64,000 bases of DNA from Paenibacillus mendelii (GTDB lineage Bacteria; Bacillota; Bacilli; Paenibacillales; Paenibacillaceae), in NCBI RefSeq assembly GCF_024498075.1, contig NZ_JANHOF010000001.1, positions 868,001 to 932,000 of the forward strand, written 5' to 3'. The notes under the pieces were generated by a model. It had not been told where the DNA came from. It did not search any database and saw nothing but the letters and a program-made list of their open reading frames with translations. Within the stretch, counting starts at the first letter, position 1; every line of letters starts with the position of its first letter. Positions 52,372-61,204 of this stretch are shown here, one piece after another. The position numbers and the translations under genes are program-made.

Positions 52372-54051
52372 CTATACTTCCATAATGATTGGCAGAATCA
52401 TTGGACGGCGACGTGTCTGCTCGTACAAGAAACGGCCGAGCGCATCCTTCACATTCGTCTTCAACGATGCCCATTCATTCACTTTGTCATTCATAAGTTT
52501 CTGAAGCGTCGACGATACGATGCGGTTCGCTTCTTCCAATAGGCCTTCGGATTCACGCACATAGACGAATCCACGAGAAATGATGTCAGGCCCTGACAAG
52601 ATCGTTCCATCCTGCTTGCTTAATGTGACGACGACGACTAAGATGCCGTCTTGCGAGAGAAGCTTGCGGTCGCGGAGTACGATATTACCGACATCGCCAA
52701 CTCCCAGTCCATCAATAAGGACATTTCCTGCAGGCACTTTATTGCCCTTGCGTCCAACGCCATTCTGAAATTCTACCGTATCCCCGTTATCGAGCAGGAA
52801 GATATTTTCTTTCTCGACGCCAACCGCCTCTCCGAGCAGCGAGTGCTGACGAAGCATCCGGTATTCACCATGAATTGGGATGAAGTATTTGGGACGAATT
52901 AGATTAAGCATCAGCTTGAGCTCTTCTTGACTGCCATGGCCGGATACGTGTACGCCCGACACAGAGCCTGGACCATAGATGACATTCGCGCCTAATCGGA
53001 ACAGCTCATCAACCGTGCGTCCAACATAGCGTTCATTGCCTGGGATAGGTGTAGCCGCGATAATGACGGTATCACCCGGCAAGATATCGACTTTCCGGTG
53101 GGTCGAACGGGCCATGCGCGTCAGAGCGGACATCGGCTCGCCTTGGCTGCCTGTTGACAGGACCACGACACGGTCAGCTGCCATCTTGTTAATTTCCTCC
53201 GGCTCGATCAGCATCCCTTCAGGGATATTCAAATAGCCGAGCTCCGAGGCAATTGTAACCACATTAACCATACTGCGTCCAACGACGGCGATTTTACGGC
53301 GCGTAGCCATGGCAGCGTTGATTACTTGTTGGATACGGTGCACGTTCGAGGCGAACGTCGCCACTACGACGCGTTGTGTCGCCTTCCGGAAGATATCTTC
53401 CAGCTCCGTCCCGATATTGCTCTCAGAAGGCGTAAAGCCTGCGCGTTCTGCATTCGTACTATCGGAAAGTAGGGCAAGCACCCCTCTTCTGCCGATATCT
53501 GCCATACGCTGAAGATCAGCATATTGGTTATTAACCGGGGTGTGGTCGAACTTGAAGTCACCGGTATGAACAACGATGCCTTCAGGGGTTTCTAAGCAAA
53601 CGCCGACGGAATCCGGAATACTGTGATTCGTTCTGAAGAACGATGCCCGAATCGTGCCCAATTGCACTTCCGAATCCGCGTTAATGAGAATGCGCTTGGT
53701 TTCGCCGAGCAGCCCGGCTTCCTTCAATTTACCTTCAATGAGGCCGAGGGTGAGCTTCGTTCCGTATACAGGAACGTTCAGATGTTTCAATACATAAGGC
53801 AATCCGCCGATATGGTCTTCGTGACCATGCGTAATGAGAATGCCTCTTACTTTATCGCGGTTCTCGGTCAAGTATGTAATGTCCGGAATAACGATATCGA
53901 TGCCCAGCATGTCCTCCTCTGGGAATTTAAGTCCTGCATCCACGACTACGATATCGTTCCCGTGCTGAATGACGTACATATTTTTCCCGATTTCACCGAC
54001 GCCGCCCAAAGCAAAAATAAGCAACTTATCCTGGTTGTTTTTTTTCGACAA
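52372..54051 (-). CDS. rnjB: Ribonuclease J (RNase J2-type position)
   Basis: This 559-aa metallo-beta-lactamase/beta-CASP ribonuclease has the metal motif THGHEDHIGGLPY, a beta-CASP domain with STNAERAGFTPSE and GSQGEPMSALTRMA, and a C-terminal region for dimerisation. RNase J proteins act as 5'-3' exonucleases and endonucleases on mRNA and rRNA. Its position between dapA and tepA is that of B. subtilis rnjB. The motif is intact, so it may be active like RNase J1. The TTG start has GGAGG 11 bases upstream. Confidence 0.93.
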   Translation of the reverse strand: MSKKNNQDKLLIFALGGVGEIGKNMYVIQHGNDIVVVDAGLKFPEEDMLGIDIVIPDITYLTENRDKVRGILITHGHEDHIGGLPYVLKHLNVPVYGTKLTLGLIEGKLKEAGLLGETKRILINADSEVQLGTIRASFFRTNHSIPDSVGVCLETPEGIVVHTGDFKFDHTPVNNQYADLQRMADIGRRGVLALLSDSTNAERAGFTPSESNIGTELEDIFRKATQRVVVATFASNVHRIQQVINAAMATRRKIAVVGRSMVNVVTIASELGYLNIPEGMLIEPEEINKMAADRVVVLSTGSQGEPMSALTRMARSTHRKVDILPGDTVIIAATPIPGNERYVGRTVDELFRLGANVIYGPGSVSGVHVSGHGSQEELKLMLNLIRPKYFIPIHGEYRMLRQHSLLGEAVGVEKENIFLLDNGDTVEFQNGVGRKGNKVPAGNVLIDGLGVGDVGNIVLRDRKLLSQDGILVVVVTLSKQDGTILSGPDIISRGFVYVRESEGLLEEANRIVSSTLQKLMNDKVNEWASLKTNVKDALGRFLYEQTRRRPMILPIIMEV

Positions 54052-54203
54052 GTGGATCTATACCTCCTATAATTTTCCAAAATATTATGGAATTTCGCCC
54101 TTTAAATGGGGGACAAATTCGTTTTTTATAATCCTATCGGATTTGATACCGCTCTAAACCTTACCCTTTTTCAAAAATTTGCCGCACACTGTCTCTTGAG
54201 AAC

Positions 54204-54233
54204 ATTATACATGATTGAAATTAAGAAACACAA
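54204..54233 (-). promoter_or_regulatory. Candidate sigma-A promoter of rnjB
   Basis: On the minus strand a perfect TATAAT (54204-54209) is preceded, after 18 bases, by a weak TTGTGT (54228-54233). It gives a leader of about 145 bases before the TTG start; nothing structured was recognised in it. Confidence 0.5.
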
Positions 54234-54254
54234 GTAAGCGAAAAAAGGCGTTTA

Positions 54255-54289
54255 CAAAAAGAAAAACCGATGCAAGCGCACCGGTTTTT
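54255..54289 (-). terminator. Intrinsic terminator of dapA
   Basis: AAAAACCGGTGCGC / ATCGGTTTTT arms are followed by CTTTTTG on the minus strand, 22 bases past the dapA stop. Confidence 0.8.
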
Positions 54290-54310
54290 CGCGGGGTGCA
54301 ATTCGGAAGC

Positions 54311-55186
54311 TTACGCGAGCAAGTCGCGAAGCGCAGCCAGCTCGGCTTCCGTTGCGCCGACAAGCGGTAGACGGACACCGCCGACAGGCAGCCCGCGCAG
54401 CTCCAAAGCTGCCTTGACGAGTACAGGATTCGGCACCGGATTCGGCAGCTCGAACAAACCTTTAAATACAGGATGACATTTTGCGTGAAGCGATGCCGCC
54501 TCTTGAACGCTGCCATTCAAATAAGCTTCTATCATTTGCTTCATCTCTGCGCCGATCACATGGCTTGCTACGCTCACGATTCCATAACCGCCGACGGCCA
54601 GAACCGGCAGTGCTGCACTGTCGTCTCCGCTGTAAACTCGGAAGCCCTCTGGTGCACCTGCTACGATTTGTGTGACTTGATCTGTCGAAGCGCATTCTTT
54701 GGTTGCAACGATATTATCCACCGCCGCAAGCCGCAATGTGGTTTCGGCTGACATACTCGTTACCGTTCGCGATGGAACGTTATACAGCATAACAGGCAGC
54801 TCTGTTGACGCTGCTATCGCTTTGAAATGCTGGTAGATGCCCTCTTGACTCGGTTTGTTGTAATAAGGCACCACGAGCAGCACGCCATCAACGCCGCATT
54901 CCCCGGCGATTTTGGTCAGATGTATCGAATGAGCGGTATCATTGCTCCCCGTTCCCGCGATGATCCTGCAGCGGCCGTCAGCATGTTTAACGGCAAATCG
55001 AAATAACGCTTCCTTCTCCTCATCCTTCAACGTCGGCGATTCGCCTGTCGTACCGGAGATAACAATACTGTCGCTTTGTTGTGTTTCGATCAAATAATCG
55101 ATAAGCCTTCCTGTCGCATTCCAATCAATAGCACCACTCGCGTCAAACGGTGTTACCATTGCGGTGATCAGTCTACCGAATTCCAT
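54311..55186 (-). CDS. dapA: 4-Hydroxy-tetrahydrodipicolinate synthase
   Basis: This 291-aa aldolase-fold enzyme condenses pyruvate with aspartate semialdehyde, the first step of diaminopimelate, lysine and dipicolinate synthesis. It has GTTGESPTL, the Tyr of MLYNVPSRT, and the Schiff-base Lys in VATKECAS. An AGGAGGAG site precedes the ATG. It is the last gene of the dpaA-dpaB-asd-dapG-dapA series, so one cluster covers the path from aspartate to dipicolinate. Confidence 0.96.
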   Translation of the reverse strand: MEFGRLITAMVTPFDASGAIDWNATGRLIDYLIETQQSDSIVISGTTGESPTLKDEEKEALFRFAVKHADGRCRIIAGTGSNDTAHSIHLTKIAGECGVDGVLLVVPYYNKPSQEGIYQHFKAIAASTELPVMLYNVPSRTVTSMSAETTLRLAAVDNIVATKECASTDQVTQIVAGAPEGFRVYSGDDSAALPVLAVGGYGIVSVASHVIGAEMKQMIEAYLNGSVQEAASLHAKCHPVFKGLFELPNPVPNPVLVKAALELRGLPVGGVRLPLVGATEAELAALRDLLA

Positions 55187-55299
55187 TATGGCTCCTCCTA
55201 TTACACTGCAACTATTTCGTTGCGGTATTTATCGCGTGCCGGTTGTCGTAGCATAGAACCGATCGTTGCGGAATATGCCGCGTGTTTCATCTATTCGTA

Positions 55300-56514
55300 T
55301 CATTCATGGAGCGAAAATTTGGTGTGCAGCGCACGAAGAGCACCAGCCATATCCGACTCGCGGACAAGCACCCAAATCGTGGTGTTGGAATCCGCAGATT
55401 GAAGAATCGGTATCCCTTGTTCCGTCAATGCCTCTACGATTCGTGCCATGATACCAGGTACACCGTTCATACCGCCGCCAATAACGGATACTTTGGCGCA
55501 GCCGCTAACAGCAATCGGCGCATAACCAATCTCCTGCAGGACCGTAACTGCCTGAACAGCATCATGGTCAAATACGGTGTATACCGCTCCGCCAGGTGTA
55601 ACATTAATAAAATCAACACTTATATGATGACGCGCCATCGCTTGAAACACTTGAAGCTGAACGTCTGTGTTTCCTTCCCTAGCGTGAACCGTAATCTGCG
55701 TAACCCCGCTCACATGGGCTACACCGGTCACAGGTCGATCCTTAACCGCCGAAGCCTGCGCCGGGCTTAATAGATCCGTGACCAGAGTGCCTTCATCGTC
55801 GGAAAAGGTCGAACGGACCCGGATCGGGATTCGTGCTTGTTGAGCGATCTCTACCGCACGCGGATGTATCACTTTCGCACCTTGCCGCGCCATATTGCAT
55901 ATTTCTGCATATCCCACTATAGATAAAGGCTTTGCATCCTCTACAATGCGCGGATCCGCTGTTAGTATTCCATTCACATCGGTATAAATATCAACCCGCT
56001 CTGCCCGAAGCGCGGCTCCAAGTGCTGTTGCGGAAGTATCGCTGCCGCCTCTTCCGAGCGTGGTCATATCACCGGTTTCAGTTATTCCCTGAAATCCGGT
56101 TACGATGACGACCTGGCCTTCTTCCAAAAAATGAAGCATCTTCTCGGTCCGAATCTCCAATATTCGCGCGCGCCCGAATTGATTGTCCGTCACGATGCCC
56201 GCCCCGCCGCCCGTTAGGACAACAGCCGGTATCGATTTGGATTGAAGGGCGCTGCACAAAGTGGCCGCGGAAATAATTTCTCCGCAGCCAAGCAGCAGAT
56301 CCCGCTCCCTCGGGGGAAGAGACCCCCCGTCGTCACGGACCAATGTCAGGAGCGTGTCCGTAGCATACGGGTCACCCTGCCTACCCATCGCGGAAACGAC
56401 AACGACTAATTGATAATGTCGTTGCCGTTCTCTTTCGATGTGCCGTAGCACATATTGTCGCGATTGTTGGGTCGACAGTGATGTCCCGCCAAACTTTTGA
56501 ACGAGGATGGGCAT
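55300..56514 (-). CDS. dapG: Aspartokinase I (DapG type)
   Basis: This 404-aa aspartate kinase phosphorylates aspartate. It has the N-terminal KFGGTSLS nucleotide motif, GRGGSDTSATALGAAL, and two C-terminal ACT domains for feedback control. The ATG at 56514 has GGAGG 7 bases upstream; the upstream TTG codon is less likely. In B. subtilis the DapG isoenzyme responds to diaminopimelate. It is placed between asd and dapA as in B. subtilis. Confidence 0.95.
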   Translation of the reverse strand: MPILVQKFGGTSLSTQQSRQYVLRHIERERQRHYQLVVVVSAMGRQGDPYATDTLLTLVRDDGGSLPPRERDLLLGCGEIISAATLCSALQSKSIPAVVLTGGGAGIVTDNQFGRARILEIRTEKMLHFLEEGQVVIVTGFQGITETGDMTTLGRGGSDTSATALGAALRAERVDIYTDVNGILTADPRIVEDAKPLSIVGYAEICNMARQGAKVIHPRAVEIAQQARIPIRVRSTFSDDEGTLVTDLLSPAQASAVKDRPVTGVAHVSGVTQITVHAREGNTDVQLQVFQAMARHHISVDFINVTPGGAVYTVFDHDAVQAVTVLQEIGYAPIAVSGCAKVSVIGGGMNGVPGIMARIVEALTEQGIPILQSADSNTTIWVLVRESDMAGALRALHTKFSLHE

Positions 56515-56586
56515 GATCAAACCTCCGTATTCGACCGTAAGACACTGCCGAACCGTTACCGCCCTGACAATCTGCTGCTTTATTTA

Positions 56587-57624
56587 TTATTTATTGTGTG
56601 CCATGTATTCTGCAATTTGAACGGCATTCCATGCCGCGCCTTTAAGCAGATTGTCCGAAACGATCCACATGTTCAAGCCTCGATCTGATCCTAGATCGCG
56701 ACGCAGACGTCCGACGAATACATCCGGTTTACCGGCTGCTTCTGTAGCCAGCGGGTACAACTGGTTCGCCGGGTCGTCAACGAGAACAATACCCGGTGCG
56801 TCCGACAGCAGTTTTTTCACGTCTTCTAGGTCGTAATCGTTTTTCAATTCCACATAGACAGACTCCGAATGGCCGTGAACAACCGGGATCCGAACACAAG
56901 TCGCTGTCACGTCTATGGATTCGTCACCCATAATTTTTTTCGTTTCCCGAACCATCTTCATCTCTTCCAGCGTATATCCATTCTCGTGGAACTTATCGAT
57001 CTGCGGAATCGCATTGAACGCGATCTGATGCTTAACCGGCAATGAGCCCACAGGCAGGATATCCGGTTTCAGATCATTACCTTCCAGCGCCTCGCGTGTC
57101 TGGCGGAGCATCTCGTCAATGGCACGGCTGCCCGCACCTGATACCGCTTGATAGGTCGACACGATAATACGAGCGATGCCATAACGATCTTGAAGCGGCT
57201 TCAATGCTGCAACCATCTGAATCGTAGAGCAGTTCGGGTTCGCGATAAGACCCTTATGTTCGCTTACTTTCTCAATATTCACCTCTGGCACAACCAGCGG
57301 TGTATTCGGATCCATACGGAATGCATTCGTGTTATCGATACATACGGCACCGCGCTCTATGGCGTGCGGAGCAAGCGATTTGCTTACATCCCCGCCTGCG
57401 CTGAACAACGCGATGTCAATACCATTGAAGCTATCCGGAGTGGCTTCCTCTACTGTATGCTCCTGACCCTTAAACATGATTTTCGTACCGGCTGAGCGTG
57501 CAGACGAAAGCAGCTTTAGTTCGCCGATCGGAAAGTTCCGTTTCTCGAGCAGACCGATAATTTGTTCTCCTACTGCGCCTGTCGCACCTACCACTGCGAC
57601 GTTAAACAATTTCTGATTCGACAT
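56587..57624 (-). CDS. asd: Aspartate-semialdehyde dehydrogenase
   Basis: This 345-aa enzyme reduces aspartyl phosphate to the semialdehyde. It has VVGATGAVGEQI (NADP site), the active-site Cys in IANPNCSTIQMV, and VSTYQAVSGAGS. The ATG at 57624 has GGGGAG 8 bases upstream. It lies between dpaB and dapG; its product feeds dapA in the same cluster. Confidence 0.96.
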   Translation of the reverse strand: MSNQKLFNVAVVGATGAVGEQIIGLLEKRNFPIGELKLLSSARSAGTKIMFKGQEHTVEEATPDSFNGIDIALFSAGGDVSKSLAPHAIERGAVCIDNTNAFRMDPNTPLVVPEVNIEKVSEHKGLIANPNCSTIQMVAALKPLQDRYGIARIIVSTYQAVSGAGSRAIDEMLRQTREALEGNDLKPDILPVGSLPVKHQIAFNAIPQIDKFHENGYTLEEMKMVRETKKIMGDESIDVTATCVRIPVVHGHSESVYVELKNDYDLEDVKKLLSDAPGIVLVDDPANQLYPLATEAAGKPDVFVGRLRRDLGSDRGLNMWIVSDNLLKGAAWNAVQIAEYMAHNK

Positions 57625-57697
57625 GTCGTCGTCTCCCCTCAAAAATGAAACTTATGTCAAGGATTGCTCCAATTGCATACATGCAGCTATGAGCGCG

Positions 57698-58291
57698 TTA
57701 TGAATGTGAACGTTCGATGAGAAGCGGCTGCAGCTGCTGGCCCAACAATGCCGCTTCGCAGGCTTCGGGCACCAGATCCATCTTCGCTACGAGCGAATTG
57801 GGCTTCTGCTGCGGATTATCTTGGCCGAAGGGAACGAAATAGACGTTCTTGCACACGAGCAGCTTGGCGATATTGGCTGCATTCAAGCCCAGTCCATCAT
57901 TGGTCGATATCGCAAGCACCAGCGGGCGCTGATTGCGCATCTGAGCCTTGGCCGCCATAAGTACCGGACTATCCGTTACGGCGTTCGCCAGCTTGCTGGT
58001 CGTATTCCCCGTACAAGGCGCTATAACCAGTACGTCCAACAGCTTCGAAGGCCCCAGAGGCTCAGCTTCTACGATCGTAGAAATCAAATCATTGCCTGTA
58101 ATGGACTTCAATTGACGCTGCCAATCATCCGATGTTCCAAACCTTGTATCCGTCGTCAATAAAGTTTGGGTGACGATAGGTACCACATTGGCACCCTCAT
58201 CCACAAAGCGCTTAATGACCGGCATTACCTCTGCAAACGTGCAGTGAGAGCCGGACAGCGCATAACCGACCGTTTTACCTTGCCATTTCAT
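57698..58291 (-). CDS. dpaB: Dipicolinate synthase subunit B
   Basis: This 197-aa flavoprotein-fold subunit has GYALSGSHCTFAEVMPVI, VIAPCTGNTTSKLANAVTDSPV and LGLNAANIAKLL, the SpoVFB pattern. With DpaA it oxidises dihydrodipicolinate to dipicolinic acid in the mother cell; the acid accounts for much of the spore core's mass. The start overlaps the dpaA stop as ATGA. Confidence 0.95.
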   Translation of the reverse strand: MKWQGKTVGYALSGSHCTFAEVMPVIKRFVDEGANVVPIVTQTLLTTDTRFGTSDDWQRQLKSITGNDLISTIVEAEPLGPSKLLDVLVIAPCTGNTTSKLANAVTDSPVLMAAKAQMRNQRPLVLAISTNDGLGLNAANIAKLLVCKNVYFVPFGQDNPQQKPNSLVAKMDLVPEACEAALLGQQLQPLLIERSHS

Positions 58292-59187
58292 TGCTCATTC
58301 CCCCGCTTACTGGTCTCTTCCGTAATCAACCGACATAAACAATCCGCAATGATGCGTCCAGCGGTTTTAGGTGCGACGATTCCTGGGAGACCCGGGGCGA
58401 GCAAAGCTTTAATACCCCGCTTCTCGGCAAAGCGGAAATCCGTTCCGCCAGGCTTGGAAGCAAGGTCGATAATGACCGCTCGTGAGGGCAAATTTGCAAT
58501 AATTTGCGCTGTGACTATCATAGTCGGAATTGTATTAAAAAGCAAGTCAATATTCCCCACATTCTGCAATAGCTCCTTGATATAGAAGGGCTCAAACCCC
58601 ATTTCGTATGCCCTTGCATAATGCTCTTCGCGCCTGACTCCCACCTTCACCTTCGCACCTAGTCCCTGAAGCGTTCCAGCTAGTGTGAGACCTGTTCGTC
58701 CAAGCCCCAAGACCATGCAGGAAGATCCATGAATGGTAATATCCGTGTTCTGAATCGCCATCATGACCGCGCCTTCAGCCGTAGGAATCGAGTTATAAAT
58801 CGCCACGTCATCCCTGTCGAACAGCTCGACCAGACGGATCCCGTGTTTGCTGCACATGTCACGTAAATATGATTTTGCCATGCCTGCATAGACCGTACAA
58901 TGCTTAGGCAGCAGCGCTACTAGCTCTTCGGTTAAGATAAGCTCCTGGTCGCTAAACACCGTCATGATTCGGCCATCCTCATCCGTACCGACGGCCGGTA
59001 AGATTAACGCATCTGCTATCTTTACCAGCTCTTCGTTCATATCTGCCCGCACAGCACCGTCGAGCGGTGTATGCAATTGGTCAAAGCCGGCTATCGCTAC
59101 TGAAGCGTCTAGCTCGGTCAGCTTGCGAATGACTTCAAGCTGGCGTGCATCTCCGCCGAGCAGCACGACCTGAACCCCTGTTAGCAT
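58288..59187 (-). CDS. dpaA: Dipicolinate synthase subunit A
   Basis: This 299-aa NAD(P)-dependent dehydrogenase-like subunit has LLGGDARQLEVI near the N-terminus and a Rossmann segment SCMVLGLGRTGLTLAGTL, then FNTIPTMIVT and DLASKPGGTDF, as in SpoVFA. The ATG at 59187 has AAAGGAG 10 bases upstream. A mother-cell-type promoter lies at 59272-59298, after the dut terminator. It is coupled to dpaB. Confidence 0.95.
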   Translation of the reverse strand: MLTGVQVVLLGGDARQLEVIRKLTELDASVAIAGFDQLHTPLDGAVRADMNEELVKIADALILPAVGTDEDGRIMTVFSDQELILTEELVALLPKHCTVYAGMAKSYLRDMCSKHGIRLVELFDRDDVAIYNSIPTAEGAVMMAIQNTDITIHGSSCMVLGLGRTGLTLAGTLQGLGAKVKVGVRREEHYARAYEMGFEPFYIKELLQNVGNIDLLFNTIPTMIVTAQIIANLPSRAVIIDLASKPGGTDFRFAEKRGIKALLAPGLPGIVAPKTAGRIIADCLCRLITEETSKRGNEQ

Positions 59188-59271
59188 CAGGGAACCACTC
59201 CTTTCCCACTGCAACCGTTAACGGCATCCCACCGCTATCCCGGCTGTCAGTCTGCGCACTTGGATATAGAT

Positions 59272-59298
59272 CATAGTATGCGACCGCCCACAATGGGT
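59272..59298 (-). promoter_or_regulatory. Candidate mother-cell (sigma-K/sigma-E-type) promoter of dpaAB
   Basis: On the minus strand CATACTATG (59272-59280) is close to the sigma-K -10 CATANNNTA and the sigma-E CATACANT. An AC dinucleotide 16 bases upstream (59297-59298) suits the short sigma-K -35. B. subtilis spoVF is sigma-K-dependent. The match is short, so confidence is moderate. Confidence 0.5.
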
Positions 59299-59325
59299 GC
59301 TTCTCTTCCGCTATCTGAAGACAAT

Positions 59326-59356
59326 GAAAAACCCGGAGCAAATTAGCCCCGGGTTG
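59326..59356 (-). terminator. Intrinsic terminator of dut
   Basis: AACCCGG / CCGGGTT arms, extended by GGC/GCT pairing, are followed by TTTTC on the minus strand, 23 bases past the dut stop. Confidence 0.78.
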
Positions 59357-59378
59357 GTATCACTTATGCCGTCATTCT

Positions 59379-59822
59379 CTATACGCCAGTATGGCCGAAT
59401 CCACCTTCGCCGCGGACGGTGTCCGGCAATTCATCCACTTCTTCGATCGTTACTTTCGGCACGACCTGGAATAACATCTGTGCAATCCGTTCACCGCGCT
59501 CGATCGTGAATGGTTCCTGACCTAGGTTAACGAGCAGCACCTTCACTTCCCCCCGGTAATCGGCATCGATCGTTCCCGGCGTATTCAAGCAAGTAATACC
59601 ATGCTTGAATGCCAGGCCGCTGCGGGGCCGGATCTGGGCCTCCAGCTCGGCAGGCATTGCCATGGCGAAGCCGGTAGGAATGAGCTTCCGCTCTCCAGGC
59701 GCAAGCAAGACAGGCTCGTTGACGGCCGCATGAACATCGAATCCGGCTGCAAGCTCGGACATTCGACGCGGCAGCTGAATATCTTCATTACCGGGCAGCC
59801 GTTTAAAGGATACTTGATACAA
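59379..59822 (-). CDS. dut: Deoxyuridine 5'-triphosphate nucleotidohydrolase
   Basis: This 147-aa trimeric dUTPase hydrolyses dUTP to dUMP and pyrophosphate. All family motifs are present: ELAAGFDVHAAV, IRPRSGLAFKHGI, NTPGTIDADYRGE, ERGERIAQM and the C-terminal RGEGGFGHTGV closing loop. The TTG start has GGGAGG 7 bases upstream and overlaps the end of the M16 peptidase gene by 20 bases, so the two are cotranscribed. Confidence 0.95.
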   Translation of the reverse strand: MYQVSFKRLPGNEDIQLPRRMSELAAGFDVHAAVNEPVLLAPGERKLIPTGFAMAMPAELEAQIRPRSGLAFKHGITCLNTPGTIDADYRGEVKVLLVNLGQEPFTIERGERIAQMLFQVVPKVTIEEVDELPDTVRGEGGFGHTGV

Positions 59823-61068
59823 GACTGTCCCTCCCCAATGTGGATGCCGCTTTGTCGTTGCTGCCGACCATCGCGACTGCGAATGGCACGGATAACATAC
59901 GCTTGGTCACATCCTGAATATCTTTCATCGTCACCGAATCGATCCGCTCCAGCATTTCGTCTAACGTATAATGACGGCCGATCATCAGCTCGTTCTTACC
60001 AAGCCGATTCATCCGGCTGCTCGTGCTTTCCAGGCTAAGAATAAGGCTGCCCTTCAGCTGTTCTTTACCACGGTGCAGCTCGACATCCGACAACCCCTTC
60101 GCCGATAGTTCATGCAGCATCTCCATCGTCAGGTCGAGTACATCCTTCGTCTGCTTTGGCGCTGTGCCCGCATAGATGGTAAACAAGCCGCTGTCCGCAT
60201 AGGAGGTATGATAGGAATAAACCGAATACGCAAGGCCGCGTTTCTCGCGAATTTCTTGGAACAGCCTTGAACTCATGCCGCCGCCAACCGCATTATTTAA
60301 CAATATCATTGCATAAAGCTGCGGATCCGCGATGGAACAGCCCGGGAATGATAGACAAATATGATTCTGCTCTGTCTTTTTCTTATGGAATAAATAGGTT
60401 CCGTTGAAGGTTGGAGACGAAATCGGCTGTTCGGATCCGGAGTTCGCGAATCCGCCAAAATGATGCTCCAGCAATTCGAGCAGAGGACCCTCCTCCACGT
60501 TCCCGGCTACGCTGATAACCGTGTTGTCAATCCGGTAATGATCCGCCATATAGCCGCGAAGCGTATCGCTGGTCATCGATGTGAGGCGCTCTTCCAAACC
60601 GAGAATCGAATAGGCGAGCGAATGATCTCCGTACGCAGCCCGGGACGCTTCATCATGCACTTTGTCATCCGGCGTATCGTCGTACATTGCAATCTCTTCC
60701 AGAATGACATTCTTCTCTTTGCTAAGCTCGCCCGCGTCAAATTGCGATTCAAAAAACATATCGGACAAAGCATCAACGGCCAGAGGCAGATGCTGATCCA
60801 GCACTTTTGCAAAATAACACGTATATTCCTTCGCGGTAAAGGCATTCACGTTGCCGCCGATCCCATCGAACAAATCAGCGATATCCTTCGCCGAGCGGCG
60901 CGCGGTTCCTTTGAAGAGCATATGCTCGATAAAATGTGAAATCCCGTTATTGTCAGGCGTTTCGTTACGTGAACCCGTCTTGACCCAAATACCGAACGCA
61001 ACCGAACGGAAGGTCGGGATATATTCGACTACTACACGCAGCCCATTGCTAAGGGTATAATTATTCAC
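59803..61068 (-). CDS. mlpA: M16 family metallopeptidase (YmxG/MlpA)
   Basis: This 421-aa zinc peptidase has the inverted motif HFIEHMLFKGT (HxxEH) and the downstream glutamate in LSKEKNVILEEIAMYDD, so it is catalytically complete. It resembles mitochondrial processing peptidase beta and the MlpA/YmxG group encoded downstream of pnp. The GTG start has GGAGG 7 bases upstream. It is the third M16 protein in this window, separate from the YmfF/YmfH pair. Confidence 0.93.
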   Translation of the reverse strand: MNNYTLSNGLRVVVEYIPTFRSVAFGIWVKTGSRNETPDNNGISHFIEHMLFKGTARRSAKDIADLFDGIGGNVNAFTAKEYTCYFAKVLDQHLPLAVDALSDMFFESQFDAGELSKEKNVILEEIAMYDDTPDDKVHDEASRAAYGDHSLAYSILGLEERLTSMTSDTLRGYMADHYRIDNTVISVAGNVEEGPLLELLEHHFGGFANSGSEQPISSPTFNGTYLFHKKKTEQNHICLSFPGCSIADPQLYAMILLNNAVGGGMSSRLFQEIREKRGLAYSVYSYHTSYADSGLFTIYAGTAPKQTKDVLDLTMEMLHELSAKGLSDVELHRGKEQLKGSLILSLESTSSRMNRLGKNELMIGRHYTLDEMLERIDSVTMKDIQDVTKRMLSVPFAVAMVGSNDKAASTLGRDSLVSSIL

Positions 61069-61204
61069 CGCAGTTCCTCCTGAAAGTTTTCTGCATCATC
61101 TCAAACCGGCTTCCCTTCAGAGCGGAAAACTAGCTTCGAAAGCATGCGCTTGATTCCCACCTCATTCATACGTGCTGAAAATCAATGATAACACTATAAC
61201 AAAA

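Noticed and set aside
54262..57700. A lysine riboswitch in the asd-dapG-dapA region
   Set aside because: Leaders are too short (66-124 bases between genes) and no conserved L-box elements were seen.
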